From: Exilibacterium tricleocarpae
GTDB lineage: Bacteria > Pseudomonadota > Gammaproteobacteria > Pseudomonadales > Cellvibrionaceae
Assembly: GCF_007004655.1 (NCBI RefSeq)
Contig: NZ_ML660089.1
Location: forward strand, 310,001-374,000
Reading direction: 5' to 3'
Length of the DNA: 64,000 bases
Below, in pieces: positions 34,642 to 43,535 of this stretch. The notes beneath the pieces were generated by a model, which made no database searches, was not told where the DNA came from, and saw nothing but the letters and a program-made list of their open reading frames with translations. Position numbers and translations under genes: made by a program. Within the stretch, counting starts at the first letter, position 1. The number at the start of each line of letters is the position of its first letter.

Positions 34642-35553
34642 ATGTCCAACAGTTATGATCTGACTCACCTGAAGCAACTGGAAGCGGAGAGTATTCATAT
34701 TATTCGCGAGGTTGCCGCAGAATTTGACAACCCCGTTATGCTCTACTCCGTCGGCAAAGACTCGGCGGTGATGATGCACCTGACCCAAAAGGCGTTTCAC
34801 CCGGGCAAGCCGCCGTTCCCGCTGCTGCATGTCGATACCACCTGGAAGTTTCGCCAGATGATTGAGTTCCGCGAGCAGCGCGTCAAGGAGCTGGGATGGG
34901 AGCTGCTGGTCAATATCAATGAGGAAGGCGTGAAAATGGGGGTGAATCCGTTCACCTACGGCAGCGCCAAGCACACCGACATCATGAAAACCCAGTCGCT
35001 GAAACAGGCGCTGGACAAATACGGCTTTGACGCGGCTTTTGGCGGCGCCCGGCGCGACGAGGAAAAATCCCGGGCCAAAGAGCGGGTCTACTCTTTTCGC
35101 GATAAAAACCACCGCTGGGACCCGAAAAACCAGCGGCCGGAATTGTGGAATATTTATAACGGTAAAGTGGACAAAGGCGAAAGTATTCGCGTGTTTCCAC
35201 TTTCCAACTGGACCGAGCTGGATATCTGGCAATATATTCATTTAGAAAGCATTCCTATTGTACCGCTGTATTTTGCCGCCAAGCGTCCGGTGGTGGAGCG
35301 GGATGGGGTCCTGATTATGGTCGACGACGATCGTATGCCGCTGGAGCCCGACGAGCAAATTCAGGAAAAAATGGTGCGCTTTCGCACCCTGGGGTGCTAC
35401 CCGCTGACCGGTGCCGTGGAGTCTACGGCGACCACACTGCCGGAAATTATCCAGGAGATGTTGTTGACCACCACCTCCGAGCGGCAGGGCAGGGTGATCG
35501 ATCACGACAGCTCCGGCTCCATGGAGAAGAAAAAGCAGGAGGGTTATTTTTAA
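34642..35553 (+). CDS. cysD: sulfate adenylyltransferase subunit CysD
   Basis: CysD is the catalytic subunit of ATP sulfurylase, forming APS from sulfate and ATP. The 303-residue protein has the PP-loop motif [40 protein letters not shown] and [20 protein letters not shown], all normal for the family. Its TAA stop overlaps the cysN ATG by one base (TAATG), so CysD and CysN translation is coupled to give a 1:1 complex. Confidence 0.97.
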   Translation: MSNSYDLTHLKQLEAESIHIIREVAAEFDNPVMLYSVGKDSAVMMHLTQKAFHPGKPPFPLLHVDTTWKFRQMIEFREQRVKELGWELLVNINEEGVKMGVNPFTYGSAKHTDIMKTQSLKQALDKYGFDAAFGGARRDEEKSRAKERVYSFRDKNHRWDPKNQRPELWNIYNGKVDKGESIRVFPLSNWTELDIWQYIHLESIPIVPLYFAAKRPVVERDGVLIMVDDDRMPLEPDEQIQEKMVRFRTLGCYPLTGAVESTATTLPEIIQEMLLTTTSERQGRVIDHDSSGSMEKKKQEGYF

Positions 35554-36983
35554 TGTCTCACCAGTCAGCACTAATCGCCGAAGATATCGACGAGTATCTC
35601 GCCCAACACGAACGCAAGGAGCTGTTGCGGTTTTTGACCTGTGGCAGCGTGGACGACGGCAAGAGCACCCTGATCGGGCGCCTGTTGCACGACTCTAAAA
35701 TGATTTACGAAGACCAACTGGAGGCGGTCAAAGCCGACACCGGCAAACACGGCACCACGGGCGAAAAAATCGACCTGGCGCTGCTGGTCGACGGTCTGCA
35801 GGCGGAGCGGGAGCAGGGCATTACCATCGATGTGGCCTACCGTTATTTCTCCACGGCCAAGCGCAAATTTATCATTGCCGACACGCCGGGGCACGAACAG
35901 TACACCCGCAATATGGCCACTGGTGCTTCCACCTGTGATCTTGCCATTATTCTTATCGATGCCCGTCACGGGGTGATGACGCAAACCCGGCGCCACAGCT
36001 ATATTGCCTCGCTGTTGGGCATCAAGCATATTGTGGTGGCCATCAATAAGATGGACCTGGTTGATTTCAGCCAGGTTATTTTCGACAAAATCAAAGCGGA
36101 CTATATTCAGTTTGGCGAAAAGCTGGGTATGCAGGATATTCATTTTGTGCCGCTATCGGCGCTGGACGGCGACAATGTGGTTAACCGCAGTGACTACATG
36201 CCCTGGTATGACGGCCAGCCGTTGATGGATATTTTGGAGTCGGTGCAGATCAGGGACGATAAGAACCTGACCGACTTTCGTTTCCCTGTCCAGTATGTCA
36301 ACCGGCCGAATCTGGACTTCCGCGGTTTTTGCGGCACGGTTGCCTCGGGCATTGTCAAGGTGGGCGATGAGGTGAAGGTGTTGCCTTCGGGAAATACCAG
36401 CCGGGTTGCCGATATTGTCACTTTCGATGGCGACTTGCCGGAAGCTTTCTCGGGACAGGCGGTGACCCTGACGCTGGAGGACGAAATCGATATCAGCCGC
36501 GGTGATCTGATTGTGCATGCGGCGCAGGAGGTGACCCAGTCCAACCATCTGAAGGCGCATGTGGTCTGGATGGCGGAGGCGGCCTTATCGCCGGGCAGGC
36601 AGTACCTGTTTAAGTTTGCCAGCAAAGCGGTTACCGGCCAGGTCGAGAATGTGGATCATCGCATTGATGTCAATACGCAGGAATTGCACCAGGCGGATTT
36701 GCTCCAGTTAAACGATATTGCTTTGGTCGACATTACCTTGAATCAGGTGGTGGCGGTGGATCCCTATGGACGTAACCGGGCGACGGGTGCGTTTATTGTT
36801 ATTGATCGGTTGACGAATATTACGGTTGGGGCGGGTATGGTGGTTGAGAGCCTCCAGCAAACTGAAGCCAAGAGTTTCGACCCGGATGCGGTCAGTGAAT
36901 TTGAAATCGAGTTGAATGCGTTGGTGCGCAAGCATTTTCCCCATTGGGGGGCGGTGGATATTGAGAAGTTGTTGAAGCGGTAG
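35553..36983 (+). CDS. cysN: sulfate adenylyltransferase GTPase subunit CysN
   Basis: CysN uses GTP hydrolysis to drive APS formation by CysD. From the ATG at 35553 the product has 476 residues, starting [21 protein letters not shown] motifs are [34 protein letters not shown] and NKMDLVDF. The EF-Tu-like domains follow. It lacks the C-terminal APS kinase domain of the Pseudomonas CysNC fusion; cysC is a separate gene at 30752. A frame upstream of the ATG lies inside cysD and is rejected. Confidence 0.96.
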   Translation: MSHQSALIAEDIDEYLAQHERKELLRFLTCGSVDDGKSTLIGRLLHDSKMIYEDQLEAVKADTGKHGTTGEKIDLALLVDGLQAEREQGITIDVAYRYFSTAKRKFIIADTPGHEQYTRNMATGASTCDLAIILIDARHGVMTQTRRHSYIASLLGIKHIVVAINKMDLVDFSQVIFDKIKADYIQFGEKLGMQDIHFVPLSALDGDNVVNRSDYMPWYDGQPLMDILESVQIRDDKNLTDFRFPVQYVNRPNLDFRGFCGTVASGIVKVGDEVKVLPSGNTSRVADIVTFDGDLPEAFSGQAVTLTLEDEIDISRGDLIVHAAQEVTQSNHLKAHVVWMAEAALSPGRQYLFKFASKAVTGQVENVDHRIDVNTQELHQADLLQLNDIALVDITLNQVVAVDPYGRNRATGAFIVIDRLTNITVGAGMVVESLQQTEAKSFDPDAVSEFEIELNALVRKHFPHWGAVDIEKLLKR

Positions 36984-36991
36984 TGGCTTGT

Positions 36992-37020
36992 AAGGGGTCG
37001 TGTAAGGGGTCGTAGTGCTT
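36992..37020 (+). repeat. solo copy of the GGGGTCGTAGTGCTT repeat
   Basis: AAGGGGTCGTAGTGCTT at 37004-37020 follows a partial copy AAGGGGTCG at 36992-37000. The next bases (GCTTTTTAGTC...GTCTGGCT) resemble the unit in the array at 18063-18420. I find no inverted partner before fitA, so this is a half element. Confidence 0.7.
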
Positions 37021-37159
37021 GCTTTTTAGTCAAAGCAGTCTGGCTAAAGGCAGGTGCTGCGGCTCTTGGTTAAGCTGGTGGGTGCCAAACTTGCCCAGAG
37101 CCTTCTTATCGAGGCTCGTGGTTTTGTGGTTTGGCAAGCTATATAGGTCCATCCCAAGG

Positions 37160-37200
37160 TGCTATCACTGATTGCACTCAAGTGATAGCAATGCTATCAT
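37160..37200 (+). promoter_or_regulatory. candidate FitA/FitAB operator
   Basis: TGCTATCACT (37160-37169) and AGTGATAGCA (37181-37190) form a perfect 10-bp inverted repeat with an 11-bp spacer, and a third related half-site TGCTATCAT follows at 37192-37200. It lies 37 bases before the antitoxin ATG. FitA-type ribbon-helix-helix proteins bind such palindromes to repress their own operon. Confidence 0.6.
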
Positions 37201-37236
37201 CCCTGGTCGCTGGCAATAGTGCTACGGAGGTGACCT

Positions 37237-37470
37237 ATGGCGAATTTAGTCGTTCGAAACATTGATGATGCTATAGTACGAAGCCTCAAGGCCCGTGCCG
37301 GTAAGCATGGTGTCAGCGCAGAGGCGGAGCACCGGAAAATTTTAGAATCTGTACTGCTGGCACCCAAAAGAAGGAGCTTTGCCGAAGTGCTGAGATCAAT
37401 CCCCAATGTGGGGGAAGACTCCGACTTCGAGCGCATTCAGGATGACAGGGAAGGCGATGTATTTAATTGA
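37237..37470 (+). CDS. FitA-like ribbon-helix-helix antitoxin
   Basis: This 77-residue protein is the antitoxin of a FitAB/VapBC-type pair. The N-terminus MANLVVRNIDDAIVRSLKAR is the DNA-binding ribbon-helix-helix, AGKHGVSAEAEHRKILESVL the helices, and the acidic tail with DFERIQDDREGDVF should block the toxin's active site. GGAGG sits at 37225-37229, a good distance from the ATG. It overlaps the toxin gene by 14 bases, a usual arrangement that couples translation. Confidence 0.85.
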   Translation: MANLVVRNIDDAIVRSLKARAGKHGVSAEAEHRKILESVLLAPKRRSFAEVLRSIPNVGEDSDFERIQDDREGDVFN

Positions 37471-37873
37471 TACAAATGTTATCAGCGAGATCAGGAAAAA
37501 AGCCAAAGCCAACCGTGGTGTCAAGTCGTTTTTCAGGCAAGCCGATCAAGAGGACGCTCGGCTTTTTATCAGTGTAATCACCATCGGTGAACTCAGGCGA
37601 GGTGTGGAGATGATTCGACACCGGGGCGATACGCGACAAGCGGATCGCCTGGAGGCATGGTTAACGACAATAATCGACGCCTACTCCGATAACATACTGG
37701 ATTTCACTGAGGCGGAAGCGCAGGTCTGGGGAAGGTTGAGAACCCCTCATTATGAACATGCCCTCGATAAGCAAATAGCCGCTACGGCGCTCACCTTTGG
37801 TCTGACCCTGGTGACGAGAAATATCGGCGATTTCGCCGCAACGGGTGTCGAGTTGATGAATCCATTTGATTGA
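37457..37873 (+). CDS. FitB/VapC-type PIN-domain toxin
   Basis: The 138-residue protein is a PIN-domain ribonuclease toxin. Its acidic active-site residues are D5 in MYLIDTNVISEIR, E in SVITIGELRRGVEM, D in HALDKQIAATALTFG and D in TRNIGDFAATGV. The ATG at 37457 is preferred to an upstream start because it gives the family N-terminus MYLIDTNV. FitB-type PIN toxins cut RNA, often tRNA; the target here is unknown. It appears intact, so the pair may be active. Confidence 0.85.
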   Translation: MYLIDTNVISEIRKKAKANRGVKSFFRQADQEDARLFISVITIGELRRGVEMIRHRGDTRQADRLEAWLTTIIDAYSDNILDFTEAEAQVWGRLRTPHYEHALDKQIAATALTFGLTLVTRNIGDFAATGVELMNPFD

Positions 37874-38037
37874 ATTGAAGCGCTTTTTTTCCGACGAAGC
37901 CTGAATGCACTGCGTGTTGACAGAGAGTGGGTGATGACAAGGTTCTCGCAGGAAATTTCCTGATTTTGTAGCCGTTCTCTGGCTTGAAAAGGAGGCGTTT
38001 AACAGCACTTCCTTAAGAAATCGTTTGCTAATTTGCT

Positions 38038-38067
38038 GGTCTGGCTATGACTGGGGCTTTCAGAAAC
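38038..38067 (+). repeat. truncated hairpin element, left arm only (E0)
   Basis: A left arm with the inner end GGGGCTTTCAGAAAC, as in copies B, D, E and F, but without an inverted partner. It is followed by about 30 bases and then the CCTTAAGCGAAAATGTGCCA leader of copy E. It looks like the remainder of a copy deleted by recombination with copy E. The 5' flank resembles that of copies B and F. Confidence 0.7.
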
Positions 38068-38135
38068 ACAGAGTGTATCCTCTCGGTACCCCCGCCCCTT
38101 GGGGCTTGCCTTAAGCGAAAATGTGCCAATTGAAC

Positions 38136-38262
38136 GGCCTGGCACTGGCTGGCGCTTTCAGAAACACGGGCTAGGCGCCCCCTCGATAAACCCGTCCCTG
38201 GGGGCTTCCCGACAGCATCCCTGCTGTCGAGAGTTTCTGAAAGCGCCAGCCAGTGCCAGGCC
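38136..38262 (+). repeat. long hairpin element, copy E
   Basis: A 127-bp element in the fitB-comEA gap. Arms 38136-38165 and 38233-38262 pair at all 30 positions. CGACAGCA-TCCC-TGCTGTCG is at 38210-38229. Its arms differ from those of copy F at positions 3, 13 and 18, and each change has its matching change on the other arm. The rest of the 753-bp gap to 38626 shows no gene. Confidence 0.9.
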
Positions 38263-38626
38263 TACCTTCAGTATGCTTAATCAATGCCGGTGCGATTGGG
38301 ACAGGGATCGATAAACTGATGCAAGTATGCCTGATGGCGTTCCATCGTCTCCGACCTTGTTAATTCTATGCAGGTTGTTTAACTCAGTCTGGAGTTTCTG
38401 ATTTTTATTCAGGTCGTTGAGTGATCGATTTTTTTCAAACTCTGTCGACACTTAGCTGCGGATCGCAAGGGGAAACTGTTGATAAAGGGTTGCAGATATC
38501 AACATTGCTGTAGGAAATTCCCCACTTTTGTAAGCAATTTCTCACAAAACTTTCAGCTTTTTTCCAGTATAACTTCTCGTTTTCGCGGCGTATGCTGACT
38601 TCTCAACCTAACATGGAGGTTATGTA

Positions 38627-38923
38627 ATGAAACAAGTTGTTTCTTCTCTCTTTTTTGTTTTCGCGCTTTTACTTTCTCTTGCATCCACTGCGGCGGTCGC
38701 CGAAAGCGGTGCTCAGCAAATGCCGGCCCAGGTCAATATCAATTCAGCCGATGCCGAGACACTCTCTCTGGTACTCAAGGGCGTGGGCCGCTCCAAGGCG
38801 GAAGCCATTGTGGCCTGGCGTGAGAGTCACGGCGGTTTCAGCTCGGCAGATCAGTTGGCGGAGGTCAAGGGGATTGGCCTCAAGCTGGTGGAGAAGAATC
38901 GCGATCGCATCCTGCTGAAATAA
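38627..38923 (+). CDS. ComEA-like helix-hairpin-helix protein
   Basis: The 98-residue product has a signal peptide (about 1-24, ending VAES) and one helix-hairpin-helix pair (VNINSADAETLSLVLKGVGR, SKAEAIVAW, then LAEVKGIGLKLVEKNRDRIL), the ComEA family DNA-binding fold. In competent bacteria ComEA binds incoming DNA in the periplasm. GGAGG lies upstream of the ATG. It is a single short gene with no competence neighbours in the window, so a role in DNA uptake is inferred from the family alone. Confidence 0.85.
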   Translation: MKQVVSSLFFVFALLLSLASTAAVAESGAQQMPAQVNINSADAETLSLVLKGVGRSKAEAIVAWRESHGGFSSADQLAEVKGIGLKLVEKNRDRILLK

Positions 38924-38955
38924 CCGTTAGAGCCGGTCCAGCCGGCGTTTGGCTG

Positions 38956-39093
38956 CCCCGCCTACCAGGGCATAGCTTTGCGGGCCCCGTCAAAGGAGAC
39001 GGACGGGTGCTTCAGGGATGAAGCTCGATAACGGATTATCGAGGCATCAGGGACGCGATGCGCGCCCGCAGAGCTATGCCCTGGTAGGCGGGG
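38956..39093 (-). repeat. long hairpin element, copy G, inverted
   Basis: A 138-bp element in the comEA-pyrF gap. Arms 38956-38985 and 39064-39093 pair over 30 positions with one G.U-type pair. Inner hairpins: GCTTCA-GGGA-TGAAGC (39009-39024) and CTCGATAA-CGGA-TTATCGAG (39024-39043). The GGGA apex is the complement of the TCCC apex, so this copy is reversed relative to B, D, E and F. Its arm sequence is unrelated to theirs. Confidence 0.85.
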
Positions 39094-39162
39094 TTAATCA
39101 ATGAACTTTTATCAGTCGGCTTCTATCGGTGTATACTCCCGCTTTTGTGCGGAGAGTTTGCC

Positions 39163-39930
39163 ATGACATCGGGTACTTCCCAGGCGAGTAAACCTGCTGC
39201 CGGTACAGGCCCCCGCCCTTCGGGAGGCCGCACAGCCGGACCCCGTATCATTGTCGCGCTGGACTATGACAATGCGGCCGACAGTTTAAAATTGGCTGAG
39301 CGTCTGAACCCGTCGAGCTGCCGGTTGAAGGTGGGTAAAGAACTTTTCACGTCCTGTGGTCCCCAGGTAGTCGAGCAATTGATTGCTCGCGGCTTCGATA
39401 TTTTCCTCGATCTGAAATTTCACGATATTCCCAATACGGTAGCCAAAGCGGTGGTGGCGGCGGCCGATTTGGGGGTCTGGATGTTGAATGTGCACGCCGG
39501 CGGCGGTGAGCGAATGATGGTTGCGGCGCGAGAGGCCTTGGCCGGGCGTACAGGTCGGGTGCCGCTACTGATTGGGGTCACCGTATTGACCAGTATGGAT
39601 GCCGGTGATCTGGCGGCGGTCGGTGTCGAGCGGGCGCCGGCACAGCAGGTACAGCTATTGGCGCAGTTGACTCTAAAGTCGGGGCTGGATGGGGTAGTGT
39701 GTTCAGCGCTGGAGGCCCCGGTTTTACGGCAGTCCCTGGGCACGGATTTTTGTCTCGTTACCCCCGGTATTCGGCCCGCCGGCAGCGCCGCTGACGACCA
39801 GCGCCGCGTGGTGACACCTGCCGATGCCATTGCTGCCGGCAGTAGTTACCTGGTTATTGGCCGCCCGATTACCCAGGCTGAGGACCCGGCGGAGGTCTGC
39901 GCTGGGATCGAAAAATCGCTCGGCAAATGA
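39163..39930 (+). CDS. pyrF: orotidine 5'-phosphate decarboxylase PyrF
   Basis: PyrF makes UMP from OMP, the last step of pyrimidine synthesis. From the ATG at 39163 it has 255 residues; GGAGAG is 6 bases before it, and a TTG six codons upstream is rejected. The active site tetrad is visible in [12 protein letters not shown], the K in [11 protein letters not shown] and the signature [36 protein letters not shown] is the phosphate loop. In E. coli pyrF follows lapB; here it lies upstream of cmk-lapA-lapB. Confidence 0.96.
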   Translation: MTSGTSQASKPAAGTGPRPSGGRTAGPRIIVALDYDNAADSLKLAERLNPSSCRLKVGKELFTSCGPQVVEQLIARGFDIFLDLKFHDIPNTVAKAVVAAADLGVWMLNVHAGGGERMMVAAREALAGRTGRVPLLIGVTVLTSMDAGDLAAVGVERAPAQQVQLLAQLTLKSGLDGVVCSALEAPVLRQSLGTDFCLVTPGIRPAGSAADDQRRVVTPADAIAAGSSYLVIGRPITQAEDPAEVCAGIEKSLGK

Positions 39931-40151
39931 GTTGGTAACGTGGAATTGACCTGTCGTGGGTGCTTTGGGCGCGATGCTAACAGGTTGGTTGGAGGACTGT
40001 GCGGCTTGGCACTTGGGCCAAGTTTGCTTCCCGTGAGCAGCCACAATATCGGGCCTTACTCGAATGGCATTCGCTTGAGGAGACTACTTTTGATGGTACC
40101 TAGGTGCTGTTAGGAATGGCATTTCCTTAAGCAAATATGCTCCAATTGATC

Positions 40152-40285
40152 GGTCTGGCACTGACTGGGGCTTTCAGAAACACGTCGTGATCCCGTCCTT
40201 GGGGACTCGCCTAAAGCGCCTACTTTTGGTCCCGACAGCATCCCTGCTGTCGAGAGTTTCTGAAAGCCCCAGTCAGTGCCAGACC
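40152..40285 (+). repeat. long hairpin element, copy F
   Basis: A 134-bp element before cmk. Arms 40152-40181 and 40256-40285 pair at all 30 positions. CGACAGCA-TCCC-TGCTGTCG is at 40233-40252, next to the right arm. The left flank CATTTCCTTAAGCAAATATG and right flank ACCTACCTTCAGT match those of other copies, so the full unit is larger than the arms. Confidence 0.9.
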
Positions 40286-40443
40286 TACCTTCAGTGCGTT
40301 TAATTGAAGCCGGTTCGATTGGATCAGGTCGATAAACCGGTGCAAATACGCTTAAGACAGCGGCATTCGTGCGAAGTGATTAGGTTTTTTATCCCGCAAT
40401 CAAATCCATGTGGCGGTCAGCATTTTAAGGAGTTTTGTTTTTT

Positions 40444-41121
40444 ATGTCATTTCCCGTTATCACTATTGACGGCCCCAGCGGCTCGGGCAAGGGGACCATC
40501 AGCCAGTTAGTGGCGCAAAAACTCGGTTATCATTTTCTCGATAGCGGTGCGCTCTACCGGGTAACCGGGGTAGCCGCCAAGTTCCACGGCGTCGCTATGG
40601 ATGACGAGCCGGCGCTGGCGCAAATTGCGGCAAATCTGGATGTGCGGTTCGAAACCGGCGCCGATGCCGGTGTGAAAATCATCCTGGAAGGCGCCGACGT
40701 GACCCGGGAAGTCCGGTCGGAGGAGGGGGGGATGAATGCGTCCCGGGTCGGTGCTCTGCCCACCGTGCGGCAGGCACTGCTGGCGCGACAGCGGGCATTT
40801 GCGGTGCAACCGGGCCTGGTAGCGGATGGCCGCGATATGGGCACAGTGGTGTTTCCCGACGCGCCGGTGAAGGTTTTTCTTACCGCCAGCGCCCGCGAAC
40901 GGGCCCAGAGGCGTTACAAGCAGTTGCTGGAGAAAGGCGAGTCTGTTAGCTTCGACGATATTTTGGCGGATATCGAAGCCCGGGACGAAAGGGATAGCAG
41001 TCGCGCCGCCGCGCCGCTAAAACCCGCGCAGGATGCGTTGTTGCTGGATAGTACCGGCATGTCCATAGATGATGTATTTAACGCGGTGATGAGGGCTTTC
41101 GAAGACCGCGTTATACCCTGA
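40444..41121 (+). CDS. cmk: cytidylate kinase Cmk
   Basis: Cmk phosphorylates CMP and dCMP. The 225-residue protein has the P-loop [20 protein letters not shown], the substrate segment [15 protein letters not shown], the [20 protein letters not shown] segment and the lid [15 protein letters not shown] lies 11 bases before the ATG. In Pseudomonas cmk is followed by rpsA; here lapA-lapB, a Uma2 gene and tRNA-Asn come between. Confidence 0.96.
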   Translation: MSFPVITIDGPSGSGKGTISQLVAQKLGYHFLDSGALYRVTGVAAKFHGVAMDDEPALAQIAANLDVRFETGADAGVKIILEGADVTREVRSEEGGMNASRVGALPTVRQALLARQRAFAVQPGLVADGRDMGTVVFPDAPVKVFLTASARERAQRRYKQLLEKGESVSFDDILADIEARDERDSSRAAAPLKPAQDALLLDSTGMSIDDVFNAVMRAFEDRVIP

Positions 41122-41140
41122 ATTTAGGTTGGTTTACTCC

Positions 41141-41440
41141 ATGTTATGGCTAAAACGTATAGTGCTGCTGGCGGTGGTGTGCCTTTTTCTGGTGGTTGGC
41201 TTTGTATTCCACTCCAGCAATGCCGTTGAAGTACCCTTGAATCTATTTGGTATCACCTTTGTGCCCACGGGCTTAGGCTTGTTGCTGCTGTTGTTCTTTT
41301 TTGCAGGCGGCCTGTTTGGTTTTTTTGTCAGCCTGCTGCCCTATTTCGGTGCCAAGAAACAGGTATTGCTGCTGAACCGGAAGGTCAGCGGCTACGAAAA
41401 AGAGATAGCCAAACTCCGAACGGCGCCGCTGCGGACATAG
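41141..41440 (+). CDS. lapA: lipopolysaccharide assembly protein LapA
   Basis: LapA is a small inner-membrane protein that works with LapB to regulate LPS synthesis. From the ATG at 41141 it has 99 residues with two membrane helices (about 4-22 and 40-62, GLGLLLLLFFFAGGLFGFFV) and a basic cytoplasmic coiled tail (KKQVLLLNRKVSGYEKEIAK). The family motif is in the FVFHSSNAVEVPLNLFGI loop. lapB starts four bases after its stop. Confidence 0.9.
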   Translation: MLWLKRIVLLAVVCLFLVVGFVFHSSNAVEVPLNLFGITFVPTGLGLLLLLFFFAGGLFGFFVSLLPYFGAKKQVLLLNRKVSGYEKEIAKLRTAPLRT

Positions 41441-41444
41441 CATC

Positions 41445-42632
41445 ATGATTGATTGGGGCCTGATCCCACTGGTTTTTGTCGCCATAGCCATCGGCTACTG
41501 GCTGGGCTGGCGCGGGCATAAAAAGAAACAACAGGCCCTGGCCCGCTCGGGTTTGGACAGCCGCTATTTCCAGGGTCTCAACTACCTGCTCAATGAAGAG
41601 CCGGATGCCGCTATAGATACCTTTATCGAGGCCCTGGAAGTCAACAGTGAAACCCTGGAGACTCACCTGGCCCTGGGCAACCTCCTGCGCAAGCGCGGCG
41701 AGGCCGGACGGGCCATTCGCATCCACCAGAATCTGCTGGCCCGGCCCTCATTATCGCCCCTGCAACTGCAACAGGCGCAGTTGGAACTGGCCCGCGACTA
41801 TATTAAGGCCGGCCTTCTGGATCGCGCCGAGAGTTTGCTGCAGGAATTGGCGGAATCCGCCTCCCAGGCCACCCGGGATATCTGCCTGGAGCACCTGGCG
41901 GAAATCTACCGGGACGAGCGGGAGTGGGAGAAAGCCATTCATACCGTGGACTTGCTGGGCGGCCGCCGGTTTGCCAAGTTACCGCTGAAATGGCGGGTGG
42001 CCCAGGCTCACTTTTGCTGCGAGTTGGCTGACGAGGCGCTGGAGCGCTCCGATTACCTGTCGGTGCGGCGGCATCTGAAGCAGGCATTCAGCTATGACAA
42101 GGAGTCCGTGCGGGCCAGTTTGCTATTGGGTGACCTCGAACACAGGTTGGGTCACCATCGCGAGGCGATCAAAGTCCTGAAGCGGATTCCGGAGCAGGAC
42201 CCCACCTATATTCCCGAGTCCTTGTCCCTGGTGATTGCCAGCTATGAGGCCCTGGGCAAGCTCGGGGACCTGAAGAAATACCTCAATCAGCTCTTGGAAG
42301 AACACCCCAGCAGCTCCGTGATCTTGTCATTGGCCGAGCGGGTTAACCAGGAGCAGGGCGAGGTGGCAGCCGCCGGTTTTATCGGCGATCACCTGCAATC
42401 CCGTCCGTCGCTGAAAGCGGTCGGCCGGCTACTGGAATTCCAAAATGGTACCAATACCCGCCTAAAAGAAAACCTCGGCCTGGTGAAACAACTGATCGAC
42501 CAACTGATGGTGGCCCGCTCTACATACACCTGCCAATCCTGTGGTTTTTCCGGCAACCAGTTGCATTGGTTGTGTCCGAGCTGTAAGTCCTGGGGGTCGA
42601 CCAAGGCGGTGAGGGGGGCTGAGGGGGAGTAG
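41445..42632 (+). CDS. lapB: lipopolysaccharide assembly protein LapB (YciM)
   Basis: LapB (YciM) is a membrane-anchored TPR protein that promotes LpxC degradation and so limits LPS synthesis. The 395-residue protein has one N-terminal helix (about 4-21), a long TPR array (about 45-340, starting SRYFQGLNYLLNEEPDAAID), and a C-terminal rubredoxin-like metal domain with CQSCGFSGNQLHWLCPSCKS (four Cys). All features of the family are intact. It closes the cmk-lapA-lapB group. Confidence 0.95.
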   Translation: MIDWGLIPLVFVAIAIGYWLGWRGHKKKQQALARSGLDSRYFQGLNYLLNEEPDAAIDTFIEALEVNSETLETHLALGNLLRKRGEAGRAIRIHQNLLARPSLSPLQLQQAQLELARDYIKAGLLDRAESLLQELAESASQATRDICLEHLAEIYRDEREWEKAIHTVDLLGGRRFAKLPLKWRVAQAHFCCELADEALERSDYLSVRRHLKQAFSYDKESVRASLLLGDLEHRLGHHREAIKVLKRIPEQDPTYIPESLSLVIASYEALGKLGDLKKYLNQLLEEHPSSSVILSLAERVNQEQGEVAAAGFIGDHLQSRPSLKAVGRLLEFQNGTNTRLKENLGLVKQLIDQLMVARSTYTCQSCGFSGNQLHWLCPSCKSWGSTKAVRGAEGE

Positions 42633-42845
42633 ATTATTAAATGTTAAAAGACACTATGATATCTCTTGTCGGCTTTTAGTCGAGTTAGTAGACACAATGT
42701 TATCCCTTAGGGCCTTGTATACGCCTCGTGAACTTGGTGGGGCGTGGAGCATGTGAGGAGGTTTAAACGCCGTTGGGTTCATTAGCATCGTGGCAGCAAG
42801 CATAGTGGCTGCTGGTGCTGCAGTTAGGCGGGGAGCGGAGTATTT

Positions 42846-43415
42846 ATGCCGATTGCGCAAAAAGTGACCCTTCTTACCCCTGATGAGTACATTCGATCAG
42901 AGGAGGAGGGTGATATCAGGCATGAATATGTCAATGGTTATATTTATGCCAAGGCTAGCGCTAGCCGGCGACATAATCTAATAGCCATGGCACTGGTCCG
43001 GTTGCTAGGCGATTATCTGCAAGGGAAGTCTTGCAGGACTTATATGGCGGATATGAAGTTAAATATACGGACTGCGGGCATTGAATGCTTTTATTATCCG
43101 GATTTGATGGTTTCATATGATTCCAACCCGCCTCACGACTACTATGAAGACAAGCCTGCACTACTAATTGAAGTGTTGTCCGCCACCACAGAAGCCAGGG
43201 ACCGACTTGAAAAGCTGGCAGCTTATACGTCTATTCCCTCCCTGGTAGAGTATATGCTGGTCGGCCAGGACTGGATTGGCGCTGATATATACCGGCGGGT
43301 CGGAGAAAACTGGGTATTGAACACCTATAAAGGCGGGGAAGTCACCGTCTTAGAGTCTGTGAACTTGTCTCTTCCGATAGATCAAATTTATATGGATGTG
43401 ATAGGCCAGGTATGA
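42846..43415 (+). CDS. Uma2 family (DUF820) putative endonuclease
   Basis: This 189-residue protein is of the Uma2 family of PD-(D/E)XK nuclease fold proteins, best known from cyanobacteria. Markers are TPDEYIRSEEEGDIRHEYVN, the acidic residues of YPDLMVSYD and the motif LLIEVLSATTEARDRLEKLA, where Asp, Glu and Lys-like residues fit a nuclease core. Its role is unknown and it has no partner gene here. The gene is less GC-rich than its neighbours, and it sits just before a tRNA gene, a common place for insertions. Confidence 0.75.
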   Translation: MPIAQKVTLLTPDEYIRSEEEGDIRHEYVNGYIYAKASASRRHNLIAMALVRLLGDYLQGKSCRTYMADMKLNIRTAGIECFYYPDLMVSYDSNPPHDYYEDKPALLIEVLSATTEARDRLEKLAAYTSIPSLVEYMLVGQDWIGADIYRRVGENWVLNTYKGGEVTVLESVNLSLPIDQIYMDVIGQV

Positions 43416-43472
43416 GCCGCCATCTACGAAAAACCATATAGAAAACAAACAGTTACTAACTCAAATAAACAG

Positions 43473-43499
43473 TTGACAGGGCCCCGATCCCTCTATAAG
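43473..43499 (+). promoter_or_regulatory. sigma-70 promoter for tRNA-Asn
   Basis: TTGACA at 43473-43478 and TATAAG at 43494-43499 with a 15-bp spacer, followed by the GC-rich discriminator GCGCCCC typical of stringently controlled stable RNA genes. The tRNA starts at 43536. Confidence 0.7.
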
Positions 43500-43535
43500 A
43501 TGCGCCCCTACATTGGCTGGGGCCAATGTTTCCGT

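Noticed and set aside
30467-40285. Long hairpin elements considered as Rho-independent terminators
   Set aside because: Arms of about 30 nt enclosing 50-190 nt with inner hairpins and no T-run are unlike terminators, and two copies (C, D) stand together after one gene.
30467-40285. Hairpin elements considered as integron attC sites
   Set aside because: Arm ends lack the GTTRRRY/RYYYAAC core words, and no integrase or cassette array is present.
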